A stretch of DNA of 64,000 bases from Ophiosphaerella korrae (taxonomy: Eukaryota; Ascomycota; Dothideomycetes; Pleosporales; Phaeosphaeriaceae). The stretch's first letter is position 1. The number at the start of each line of letters is the position of its first letter. The notes beneath the pieces were generated by a model. It saw only the letters and a list, made by a program, of their open reading frames with translations, did no database searches and was not told the origin of the DNA. The stretch spans positions 25,949 through 89,948 of the forward strand of contig JALNQF010000179.1 in NCBI GenBank assembly GCA_028456385.1. The letters are read 5' to 3'. Of this stretch, positions 34,839-46,791 are shown piece after piece. The position numbers and the translations under genes are program-made.

Positions 34839-36600
34839 GTATCTCCTTTTATAAGCCTAGATATTTTAGCTAAGTAAAAAGAAAGTTAGCTTTAGCTATC
34901 CTAACCTACTTTAAGCTAATTTTAGCTCTTAAAAAGTTATTAGTATATATTTCTTTAATTTTCTACTAAAAGTCTAATATATAGTATTTTAAAGTAAATA
35001 TAAGTTATAAAGTAAACTAAGATTTTACTTTTACTTTAATAATTTTACTTTTACTTATACTTAGCTTTAGCGCCTTTTCTTAGTATATATAGAGACCTTA
35101 CTTCTTTTATTTATATACTAAATTTTCTCTATTTACTACTAGGTATATATTTTAGGCCTATTTATCTCTTCTTAGGAGAGGTTTAAATTAGCTTAAATTA
35201 AGCTCTTTTTGTATAGATTATTACTAACTAGTTATATAAGACTTAGGTAGCCTCTTTATTATATACTATAGTACTAGTATAGCTAGTTTATACTACTTTA
35301 ACCTAATTTAAGCTATAATACCTAAATTTATAAAAGAGTATTACTTAGATACTTTAAGTAAGTATAGTCTTTATACTATAGTACTATATATATACTATCT
35401 ATCTTCTTATATTAATAATAACTATACTAGTAGTTTTATTAGCTATATTATAGACTCTAAAGATTTGTTATAGTCTAGTATATAAGAGGGTAATAAGTAG
35501 ATTAAGTATTACTAGAAGTATTATACTACTAGTTAAGATTATATTACTATAGGTTATTTAAGTTAAATTAGCCTAGATTAGCTTATACTAATATCTATAT
35601 AGTCTCTTTACTTTACTTAAAGTTTCTTATACTATTTTAAAAAAAAAATTAGAAGTAGCTTTAAAAGTAAATAGCTTTACTAGTATAAAGTATACTACTA
35701 CTAATAAAGTAGTAAGTAAAGTCCTAGCTAAGATTTAAAAGTAAGTCTTATATCTTAATTAGCTTTAATTAGCTTAAATTATACTAATATAACTTATTTT
35801 AGGTAGTATAAGCTTTATTATAAGTACTTATTCTTTATAGTAGTAAGCTTAGCTTAATAAAGAGTTTTAGTTTAGTATTTACTTTTTTAGATATAATTAT
35901 TCTAAGTAAGGTATTATTAAGTGTAAAAATACTAAAAAGTATACTCTAGAAGAGAGTTCTAACTCTAGTATCTTTAGTACTCCTAAAAAGAAGGTAAGTA
36001 ACTCTAGTTAGCTTTAATTAGCTTAAGTTATACTAATCTAGCTTTTAGTACTTTAGAATAAGTACTATTATTTTTACTAAGGCTAAGTAAGCTTTTAAAA
36101 ACGCTAAAGAAGCTAAATAAGCTACTAAAGTAGCTTACTAGGCTACTTTAGCTTATACTAAAAGAACTCCTACTAAGAGAGGCTTAGCTAGTAAGTAAGT
36201 ATAGTTAGTCCTAGGATTACTTAATAGAGTATAGATTAGGCTAAATTAGCTTAGATTATACTTAAGTAGAGTAATAGGTAGTAGTTATAGATTTAGATAC
36301 CTTAAGTATAATACTCTAGCCCTAGTATAGCCTTAAAATAGATTTCTTTAGTAGTTAATACTATTCTAAGTCTAATTATTTAAATTTATACTAATTTATA
36401 ATATCTTAGTATTTCTTTAAAAGACTTAATATTTTTTACTATTAGTACTATTAAATACCTAAAAAGAACTTTAAAAAAAAAAAAAAAAAAACTTATATAT
36501 ATATTAAGTAAAAGTAGCTATAAGCTTTTTTACTTATTTTTTTTCTAAAAATAAAAGCTATCTTTAGCTTATTAAGCCTTTTACTTCTTATACTTCTTTC
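34839..36600 (-). other. Gypsy-B 3' region with dispersed ~35-bp repeats
   Basis: No domain recognised. Copies of a motif around TTAGCTTAAATTATACTAAT recur at about 35181, 35561, 35755, 36003 and 36232, partly inverted near 35295, with spacings near 200-250 bp. An uninterrupted run of ~19 A lies at 36473-36491. It may be a long 3' UTR or may hide another decayed insertion. Confidence 0.5.
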
Positions 36601-39600
36601 TTAGTATATAAGTAAGTTTATACTTTTACTAGAACAACTTTAGAGCTTCTAGAGAAAGATTAGCTACTAGTTCCTAAGTATTCTAGTTTTCTAAGTAATT
36701 TTTCTATTTTATTAGATATAGCTATTTTCTATTCTTACTTTACTTTCTATCTCTTACTTTTTCTATAATATATACGTTTTTATTAATTATATTTAAAGCT
36801 TTTTCTATTAGGTTATTTAGTTACGTAATTTTACTATTAGAAGTATATTTTTCTAGTAGTAATATATAAAAGACATAGTATACTCTTTTTAAGCTAGGTA
36901 TATTTATTTTAAATATAGTTAGGCTAATTTAAGCTACTATATACCTTAGTCTTAAATATTTCTAGTCTAGCTTTTTCTTTAGCTTTATAGATTTAATATA
37001 CTATATAGATAGAAGAATTTAGTTTTCTACTTTAAAAGAGATATATATTCTTTACTTATTAGTATACTTCTTTTAGTACTCTATAGCTAGTATAATATTT
37101 TTCTTATATTTTTATTATATTATAATTACTTTTATAGCTAATCTTTTTACTAAGAGGTTATTATCTATACTTAGGTCTAACTTAAGCTAGTTTAGGCTAA
37201 TTAGGTATAGACTATAGTATACTTAAAAGGGTATAACCTTTATAGTTATATTTATACTATTATTATACGCGTACTCTACTATTAGTAGCTATTCTACGTA
37301 GTTATTCTATTCTAATATATAGTAATAACGTAAGTATTATTCTAAGGTTTAGTTTTATCGTTCTATCTACTTATCTATCTAGGAGTAATATATAGAAGAT
37401 AGTACTCTTCTAGTATTTAGGTAGTAGTAGAAAGTTTTTTAGTATTTAGCGTTTCTTAAAAGTCCTTTATTTAAGATTACTTTAGCTAAGATACTATAAA
37501 GTTAGATTACTTTACGTATTTAGGCTTAAGCTAAGTCTTACCTATCTTAATTTAACTCTACTAGGATATAGTAAACTATTTTACTTAAATAGTCTATAAT
37601 TATAAGTATTATATTATATACTATACTTATTAGTTTACTTAAAGACAATTCTATAATAAAGTCTATTATAATCTCTTTTTAAGCTTTTATTAGTAGTAGA
37701 AAGGGTTATATTAGTATATAAGGTTAATAACTTCTTATAGTTAACTATTAGTACTTTAGGTAAGTATTATAGTACTCTATTACTTTTTTTCTTACTTCTT
37801 TCTAGGTGTATAGCCTTTAGAGCTTCTTTAGAGTCTTTCTTATACTAAAATAGCTTACTAAAAGGTTATTATAATACTTTCTAAGTATATCTACTTTTTC
37901 TTTAAGTGTTATAAAGAGTTTCTACTCTTTTAGTAACTTTTTAAGTTAAATTAAGCTATCTTACGCTAATTTCACTTCTAATTTATTAGATATAGCTATT
38001 TTACTTTAGTCTATATTACTTTATTCTTCTAAGTCCTTTAGTTCTAGTAGTTATATCTTTTCTTCTTCTTAGAACTTTTTAAGAGCTATTTTTTCCTCTT
38101 TATACTTTATTATACTCTAACTACGTATTACTATAGCTACTTAGAAGAGTATAAGTCTTTTAACTTTTATAAAAATCTTTTATATTAGCTATATAAAAGC
38201 TTTATTATATTTCTTTTTTAATATTATTACTTTAGCTATATAATCTAGCCTTCTAGAGAGTCTATTTACTAAGTTTATAGTACCTAAGTAGTAATAGATA
38301 ATAAAGTTAAACTTTATAAAGCTTAAGTAAGCCTAGACCTACTTATAGTTTAATACTTTAGTTTCTATAAACTATTTTAAGTTATAGTAGTCTATAAAGA
38401 TCTTAAATAGAACTTTATTAAAGTAGTAGTACTAGTACTTTAAGCTCTTAGTTATTATAAGTAACTCTTAGTTATATATATTATAATTATACTCTACTTA
38501 GATAAATTTTTTTAAAAAGAAGTTAACTAGCTTCTACTAGGCTAGGTTACTTTTAGTTAAAACTAATTAGCTTAATATACCTATAATTACTTTACTTAAA
38601 GTATTAACTTTTACTCTAGTTTCTCTTCTTTATATAAAGTACGTAAAGATAAGTACTTTAAAGAAAGTATTTTTTTGTTTTTTAAAGGCTTAGCGTACTT
38701 CTTTTCTAATTTTAATTCTCTAGCTTTCTTCTCTCTTTTAAGTAAGCTTACCCTAGGCTATCTTTAGGCCCTTTTAGGTTAATTTTATTAGGAGTAAAGT
38801 AATATAAAAGAATCTACTTATAAATTACTTATAGTAGTTTATAAAACTAGTAAATACTTTTATTTTATATACTATATATAGGATTAGCTATTCTTAGACT
38901 AATTTAATATAACTTATATCTATACTAACCTCTTTAGGTAAAATAATATTCTCTAAGTACTCTATATACTATATATACTACTTATATTTCTTAAGCTTTA
39001 TAAATAGCTTAAATTAGCGTAGCTTTTCTAGTACTTCTTTTATATAGCTTACGTACTCTTTTTTTATATCTAAGAATACTAAGATATTATTAAAGTAGAT
39101 AATATAAGTAATATTAATAAGACTTACTAATACCTAGTTTATATAAGCTTAGAACTAGGCTAAAGTATTTATAAAGCTAAAAGGTATTACTATATACTTA
39201 AAGTAGCTATATCTAGTCCTAAAGGTAGTTTTCTATTTATTACCTTTTTTAATTCTAATATAGTAGTATATATCTTTAATATTAAGCTTAGTATAGTACT
39301 TTACTTAAGCTAACTACTTTAGTAAGTCTATAATTAGAAGTAATAAGTACTAGTTCTTAAGAGTTATTTTATTAAAACCTTTATAGTCTAAATATAGCTT
39401 TAAGCTACTATCTTTTTATTTTATAAAAAGTATTAGCACTCTTACTAAAGATTTTAAGTATCTTATTTACTTTTAACTTATAAAGTTAGCTAAGTACTTT
39501 CTTAGTACTTATAACTTAGTTACTAAGAGATTATATAGTAGCTAGTAAAGTAGTTATATATCTTATACTAAATTTATAGCTAAATCTTAAAGTTTATACT

Positions 39601-39759
39601 TTACTAGAGTTATAGAGTCTTCTTTAAAAGCTATATCTACGTACTTAGTATATTATAAGAGTAATAAGCTTTTCTTAGAGCTAATTAAGCTACTTTAGCC
39701 TTTATAGCTTACTAAATACGTGTATATATTACTTTATATACTACGTATTATTTAGTTAA
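36600..39759 (-). pseudogene. pol of Gypsy-B (RT, RNase H, integrase)
   Basis: Minus-strand frame with frequent stops. In RT, the P-F-S-F-I-N-T-L-A segment (family P-F-G-L-T-N-A-P-A) lies near 39170. The catalytic box at 39086-39097 reads Y-F-N-N, both aspartates lost by G-to-A. RNase H ends with a Y-x-L-G-x-I-N-x-V-N-R-L-S-R-R-L-D-Y stretch near 38250, of the usual G-x-x-N-x-A-D-x-L-S-R-R-P-D type. The integrase D-F-I-I-E-L-S-L-S-K motif and the I-D-Y-L-S-K-I-V-Y-Y-I motif lie around 37660-37580. The Y-F-D-D-I-L-V-F-type box suits the sushi/Tf1-like chromoviruses. A7 separates this from the gag region. Confidence 0.82.
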
Positions 39760-39764
39760 ACTAT

Positions 39765-40192
39765 TATTACTAACTACCTATCGTTAACTATAGGTACCTA
39801 TATATAGGGTTAGTAGATTGCAAAGTAATAGTAAAAGTCTATATTTAGATCTATAATAACTATAAATAATAGAAGATGTTTTATAACTATCTTGTATTAG
39901 CATTCTATAGTTAAGAGATTAAATTACTAATACTATCCTAATAATACGCATCCTACTAACTATATACTTAATATAATCTATAATCTATAGTTTACTAAGA
40001 CTAATAGATTATAGATTACTTTAATCTATAATTTATTAACGCTAAGAGTCTATAGATTATAGATTACTCTAGGTGTCCTAGTTATGTGTAGTTTCCTAAT
40101 TAAGATTATTACTCTACTCGTCCTATACTTTGTTAGCGCCTAAGTTAGGATTAATAGGTTCTATCTTATTTCCTGCTATTATACCTGTAATA
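39765..40192 (-). repeat. 3' LTR of A7 (428 bp)
   Basis: The minus strand starts TATTACAGG at 40192, next to the polypurine tract complement CTATCTCTTCTTCT (40193-40206), and ends at TATTACTAAC (39765). Confidence 0.93.
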
Positions 40193-40426
40193 CTATCTCT
40201 TCTTCTAGGTAGGTCCTTGTTTATCTATCCTAGGGCTAGAGTTATTAATCTAGTTTCTTTATTAATATAGAGTTCTTTATCCTCCCTTATACTTACTTTA
40301 TCTATACGCTATTACTATCTTCTTACTAATTGCGTATTACACAATAGTGTTAAAATATTTCTTTATTCTTGTTGCGCTTCTCCTAAATTAAACCCTAAGT
40401 CTCTTCTTTATATTATTTCTACAAAT

Positions 40427-40895
40427 AATAGTAGGGCTTATAAGGCGTATATTTGTGTAAATATACGTAGTTCTTGTAATATATCTAGTATTTCTCTTTC
40501 TAAGTATACGTTTACTACACTTATTTTTACGTCTAGGCTTAATAATAATAGGGAAAGCTATTAACTAGACTTAAGAGAAATTATTATCTTAAATTATAGA
40601 GGCTAAAGCTAAGTATAAGCGTATCTAAGAGCTTACGTAGAGTAAGCTAGTAGAAAATTAAGCTTATCTCTCTTATCTTTATAAGATAAAGGCCTTAAAT
40701 AATAAGAAATTAGCTAAGTAGTTAGTAGCTCTAGAAGCTAAGCTAGACTTAGATAAGGCGTTTGATGTCGCTATAGTAGGTCCTATATTAAGTAGTCTTA
40801 TTACTTCTCTATCTAGCAATAGTAATATTAGTTCTCTTAGTTTACTACTAGGCGTTCTAGGAGGTTTTAACTTTAGAACTCCTCTAGTTTCTTAA
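40427..40895 (+). pseudogene. Antisense 3' reading frame of Gypsy-A, copy A7 (best copy)
   Basis: Lies opposite to gag-pol between its stop and the polypurine tract. From about 40427 one frame reads A-Y-K-A-Y-I-C-V-N-I-R-S-S-C-N with likely lost Cys codons. Near 40520-40560 a second frame takes over (R-L-G-L, then A-I-N-x-T-x-E-K-L-L) into a Lys/Glu/Leu-rich probable coiled coil (about 40575-40760), then L-V-A-L-E-A-K-L-D-L-D-K-A-F-D. It then has ~50 codons without a stop, ending T-P-L-V-S-stop at 40893-40895. The last ~28 bp overlap the pol end (stop 40867-40869). The few internal stops are TAG/TAA at places where RIP of CAA/CAG would give them. The change of frame suggests an intron or a frameshift. 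Function unknown. Confidence 0.55.
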
Positions 40896-43800
40896 AGTAG
40901 TTAAAGTTATCTTTTAGTTCTTATGTTTTCTCCTATAGTTTCCCTTTTTCGTCTATTCCTATCTATTCTACTAGGTAGTAGTTTCTTCTATTATAAAACT
41001 AGTATACTAGGATTTCCTTAACTTCTTATTCTTCTTATTCTCTATATATATCTACTTTGTATACTAGTAGTTCTATATTTTATAGTACTATCTTAAGTAG
41101 TGCTATATAGAAGGTTAAGTATATCCTTATCTTGTTTAGTAGCTTTAGTTTAAATATAACTAGTATAATTTCTTTTTTAACTTTATATAGTCTTATCTTA
41201 ATATAATCTAGTTTTAAACTAGGTTATTTGCTCTTAATATTCTTTTATACTAACTATACTTTTTCTCCCTCTCTAAATTATAGTCTCTTTTTATACTTCT
41301 TATTATAGTATTTTATTATATAGTTATATAAGAATTCTACGTCTTATCTTAGCTAATTGTGTATATCTTTAAGTTTATTAGTAAAGTTCTCTCCTCTTAG
41401 AGACTAAGATACTTTAGTTCTTAGTATTCTATATACGCTAGGTTTAAATCTATAGTTCGTAAAGAAGAGTAATACTCTTATTACTATATTCTTTACGCTA
41501 TTATATACTAACTATACTATAGGTAGTAACTATACCTAGTTATTCTAGTTATAGTTAAGGTAGTATCTTAAGTACTATTCTACTATTTAATTTATTCGTT
41601 CTAATTATCTATCTATCTATAGATAGTATACTATAGATATTATATATCTAATTCCTAATTGCGCTATTATTATTCTCTATAATTTTAATATAAATCTTAT
41701 ATCTCTATCTATAATAATTTTGTCTAGCAGTCTATATTAACTAATTATAGTTCCTAGAACCTAGTGTATAGTAACTTCTATCCTACTTTTCTCTTTGTAT
41801 AGTCTAAAATATAAATATTTTGTAAATTTATCTACTATTATTAAGATTCCGTTGTATTTAACTCCTAATATTAGGTCTTTTAACTTTAGTAATTTTGTAA
41901 TAAAGTCTATTGTAATAACTCCTTATAGTTATTTTAGTACTTCTACTAGTTATAGTATTCTATATAGTACGTGTCTACTATACTTATTTTTCTAGTATTC
42001 TATATAGTCTTGTAGTACTTCTATTACTAGTTGTCTTACTTTTAAGATATAGTAGTCTTGTAGTAACTTATTAAGGGTTTTATTAATTCTTTAATAACTA
42101 TATACTAGTAATTTGTAGAATTGTTATATAAATTCTCTTTAGATTTTTCTTAGGATATACGTTCTTCTATAGGCTTATGCAATTCCTTCTTAGATTTTAA
42201 GTTTCTCTATTTCTTTAGGTACTTCTTACGTTGTTTTCTAAATCTATTTATCTAGCTCGCTACTTATTCTTTTAAGTATTACAGCTATTTTTAGTATATT
42301 TAGGATTAGATATCCTTCTTCATTCTTAACTAGAACTATACTAGTTGCGTTTACTTCTTCTTATAAATCTAGTCTTCTACTAAGGGCGTCTATAAATTAG
42401 TTATCTTTCCCTTTCGTGTATATAATTTCTATATTAAATATTAACAAGAATTCCTACTATCTTATATATTATTGTAATAGTTCCTTATTTGTTATAAATC
42501 TTATAAGATTCTTATAGTCTATATAGACTTTTATCTAGTACTTTACTCCTTATAAGTATACTCTCTATTACTTAAATACTTTATATATTACTAGTATTTC
42601 TTTATTATAAATTAGGTAGTTAAGCTCTACTAGCTTTATTTTCTTAGAGAAGTATTTAACTAAGTATTCTTTTTTAGTCTCTAAGTCTTCCTATATTAGT
42701 GCTATTCTATAGACTAAGTTAGATGCGTCTATCTTTACTATTACTAGTAGGTCTAGGTTATATATTCTAATAACTAGGTTTTCTATAAACTTTTTCTTAA
42801 TCTTATTAAATACTTTATTATATTCCTTAGTCTATTTAAATATTGTGTCTTTCTTTATAAGTTTTGTAATTAGTTCTATATTTTTAGAATATCTTACTAT
42901 TAACTTTCTATAGAAGTTAGCTAGCCTATAAAATTGTTATACCTCTTTTAGGTTTTTTAGTTTTAGCTATTTGTTAATTAACTCGATCTTTTTAGAGTTA
43001 ATCTTAATTTTTCCTAGTTCTATAATAAACCTAAGGAAGTCTATTTCCTTTATATAGAACTTGTATTTCCTTATTTTAAGGGATATTTTAGCTTCTACTA
43101 GCTTTCTTAGTACCTTATATACGTGTTATACGTGTTCTTCCTCTATTTCTAAGAATATAAGAATATCGTCTAAATATGCGAATATAAATACGTCTAAGTA
43201 CTCTCTTAGTACTATATTAATTCTTTCTTAGAATGCTACTAGTGCGTTTATTAAGCTAAAGAGTATAACTAGGTACTTGTATAATCTATACTATATCCTA
43301 AATACTATTTTCTATTTATTACCTTTTTTAATTCTAATCTAGTAGTAGGCGTTCTAAATATCTAGTTTCGTAAAGATTTTTACTTTTTATAGCCTATCTT
43401 GTATTATATTAATTTATAGTAGTAGGTACCTATTTTTATTTATAATTGCGTTAGTTTTTCTAAAATCTACGTAGGGTCTTTTATTATTTATCCCTTTTTT
43501 ATCTATAAATATAAGTCTATATACTACTAAAGATTTAGATTCTCTTATCTATCTTTTTTTTTATTACGTTTTAGATAAACGTTCGTTTAATTTTAGATTC
43601 TTCTTCTATTTTTTAGTAGACTAGGCTCTATCCTAAGTCTTTGCCTTCTTCTAGTTCTATTACTAAATCCTATAGTTAATATTCTAGAAGGTAATCTTCT
43701 AGCTTTATAAGCTATTTCTCTTATTTCTTATATTCTTTAGAGAATTCTCCTTTGTAGGTACTTATATTAGCTTTTAACGTGTCTTTATTATAGCTAATTT

Positions 43801-46300
43801 CTCTTATTCTCTAATTAATATATAGGTTTGTTATCTATAACTATAGTATACCTAGTATTATATCTTATTTATTATTAATTGTCGTTATATCTATAATTAT
43901 GTTTTTAATTATCTTTCTTTTTAGTTTAAGTATAGAGGAAACTATCTTAAACCTAATAGGTTCTTAGAATAGTTTCCCTTTAATTATACTTAGTTATTAG
44001 GAGTACTTCTTTATTATATAACGTATTCTTTATATTTCTATAAACTTCTTAGATATAAAGTTTCTTATTACTCTACTATTAATTATTAATTATACTTTTC
44101 TTCCTTAGTATATACCTATTTTTGTAATATATAAGCTCCCTATACCTTCTAACTTTTTTTATTTAGGCGTTTTTATAAATTATCTATCTTTCTAGAGCTA
44201 TAAGCCTACTTTAAGCTTATATTCTTTATACTTTAGATATTTATTGTATATATATTTGTACTATAGTCCTCCTTAGACATATTTCTTAGATAGTTTTAGG
44301 CTAGGTTTTACTACTACGTATCTATCTTCTAGGATTATTTCTTATCTTTAGATATCTTCTACTAGAATTACTCTTATATAGTTGTAGCCTTTTCTTCTTA
44401 TAAGCTATATACTATTATTTACTTTAGAGTTCTTATATATAATATAATTCTTATCTAAGTATACTAACTATAATACTTTAAAGTATACTAGATACTTTAG
44501 GTCTATTATCTTGTTATCTCCTTCCTAGTACTTATCTCTTCTAGGTATATCTATTATTAAGATATAGTATAATACTAGTACTCTTAGTATATAGGCTTTG
44601 TTAATCTATCGTGTTTTTCTTATAAGGTATTACTACTCTTTCTCTATAAGTATTCTTTTTACTATAACTATATATTACTTTATCTATTCTTAAAATAGTA
44701 TAAACTTTATTTCTTTAGGATTGCGTTCTTTTTAGTCTTTATACGCTTTCTCTATACTTATAACTATTAAGTATATTTAAACAAACCTCTATTTTTTATT
44801 TCGTTCCTTTATATCTAATATTATATAGCTATTATAGCTATATATTATTAGCTAGGTATACTCTATACCTTTTATACTAACTAGTTTCTTACTTTCTTAT
44901 AGTCTTTTAGAGGAAGCTATAGTAGTCTCTTTATCTAGTACTAATCCTTTAGCCTAGATTAATAGAATCTAAGGTTCTTCCCTCTTTAAGTCTTCTATTA
45001 GTAGGTCTATTACTTAAGCTATTTCTTCTAGCTAAGCTTTTATTCTTTCTTTTATTACTACTACTCTATTTCTCTATTATAAAAAATATCCTACTCTCTA
45101 TTTACTAGAAAGATATATATAGTAGTTGTCTTTGTAATAAAAAGTCTAATAGAGTATTACGTATTGTATTTCTTTACTCCTAGCTACTTTTTCCTAAGGT
45201 TTAACTTGTACTTATAGTACTTCTTTCTTCTTTTTAGTTATTTTTAACTAGTTTTCTTTCTTAGAGTCCTTACTTTTATAGTCTTTTACAAAGTATCCTA
45301 GTTTCTTACATTTATAATATACTATATCTTTCTTCTTTTATAAATAGTAGTCTTTTACGTAGTAACCTTTCTTACTATAGTTAAAGTACGTAAAGTCTTT
45401 ATTCTTCTTCTTTTTCTTATCCTTGTTAGTATTAAGGATTATAGGGTCTCTAGTATCCTAGTTTCTAATTTAGGTACTATACTTGTTCTTTTTCTATTCT
45501 TAAAGATTATTGTTAATTTAGATTACTTATTACTTTAAAGCTTCTAGTGTCCTTAGTTTTTCTATATAGATTATTTTGTATTGTATTTTTAAGTTTAGTC
45601 CTTGTTTAAATCGTAATATTAAGGCTAACTTATTCTATTCTGTGTTTTAAGATAGTTACTTAAATTATAATACGTACTTAGGAATACTCTAGTTTTATAT
45701 AAGCTTTTCTAACTACTCTTTAGCTTATTAAGTAACGTCTATGTCCCTAAATACTACTCTTATTTGTTTAGTAAAGTATTTATAACTTCTAAAAATAGCT
45801 CTTGTTTTATCCTTCTAGGTTATTAGAGAATATATTGTATAGTCTATCTAGTAAGGTTTGTACTATCTTATTGTATCTTCTTCGAGGTGCAACTTAATAT
45901 ATATTACTTTCTTTTCTTCTATATTAAAGTATAGTACTTATACATCTATCTAGAGTTATACTAAAGTAATAAAAGGTCTTAGTTTCTCTCTTATTCTATT
46001 AAACTTCTTAAGAATAGGTATTTTTAGTAGTTTCTTTGTAGCACTTATTGCTAGGCGTTATATAATTAATTCTATTTAGTTTTAGCCTTTAATAATAGCC
46101 TTAATCTATACTTTATTCTATTTTGCGTAATCCTATAGTTCTTTGTTCTACGTTTCTAGAGCGTTAATTACTATCTTTATATCTTCTTTATCTAAGATTA
46201 GATTGTTAATTTAGTCTTTAATTATTTCCTATACAGTGCTATTAGACTTATAACTACTTCTAGGGGCTTTACTTATTTTAGTTAAACTTTCTACTATTAT
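40867..46300 (-). pseudogene. gag-pol of A7
   Basis: Reads like A2: zinc knuckles at about 45390-45290, protease motif 44072-44083 (N-S-R for D-S-G), intact RT Y-L-D-D at 43165-43176, then RNase H, integrase and a chromodomain ending with stop 40867-40869. The A-rich linker between the knuckles keeps the frame (A-A-A-A-G-A-A-G-A-A-A), unlike A2, which lost one base there. Many RIP stops; not functional. Confidence 0.9.
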
Positions 46301-46358
46301 ATTAGCTAGACTATACGTTACTTACGCTTTGCTTCTTGTAATAACTAAATTAGTAAGG

Positions 46359-46786
46359 TATTACTAGCTACTTGTTGTTAACTATAGGTACCTATATATA
46401 GGGTTAGTAGATTGCGAGGTAATAGTAAAAGTTTATATTTAGATCTATAATAACTATAAATAATAGAAGATATTTTACAACTATCTTGTATTAGCGTTCT
46501 ATAGTTAAAAGATTAAATTACTAATACTATCCTAATAATGTATATCCTACTAACTATATACTTAATATAATCTATAATCTGTAGTTTACTAAGACTAATA
46601 GATCGCGGATTACTCTAATCTATAATCTATTAACGCTAAGAGTCTATAGATTATAGATTACTCTAGGTGTCCTAGATATGTATAGTTTCCTAATTAAGAT
46701 TATTACCTCGCTCGTCTTATGCTTCGTCAGCGCCTAAGTTAGGATCGATAGGTTCTATCTTATTTCTTACTATTACACCTATAATA
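46359..46786 (-). repeat. 5' LTR of A7 (428 bp)
   Basis: The minus strand starts TATTATAGG at 46786 and ends GCTAGTAATA at 46359. The next minus-strand bases are the family leader CCTTACTAATTTAGTTATTA. Confidence 0.93.
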
Positions 46787-46791
46787 ACTAT

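Larger units (their letters stand above)
39765..46786 (-). mobile_element. Full-length Gypsy-A chromovirus, copy A7 (7,022 bp)
   Basis: 428-bp LTRs at both ends, target duplicate ACTAT at 39760-39764 and 46787-46791, host Gypsy-B on both sides. It has the same layout and total length as A2. It is the least degraded Gypsy-A copy: some CpA and TpG remain, the RT box is intact, and one 66-codon frame (41795-41995, plus strand) survives only as antisense to the integrase region. Confidence 0.95.

Noticed and set aside
36473..36491. A-run as the poly(A) tail of a LINE or SINE
   Set aside because: No LINE-type coding sequence or target duplication next to it; long A runs arise easily in this RIP-mutated DNA.
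41795..41995. 66-codon plus-strand frame in A7
   Set aside because: It lies antisense to the integrase region of A7 and is not matched by a corresponding open frame in other copies; its survival is explained by AT-rich codons.
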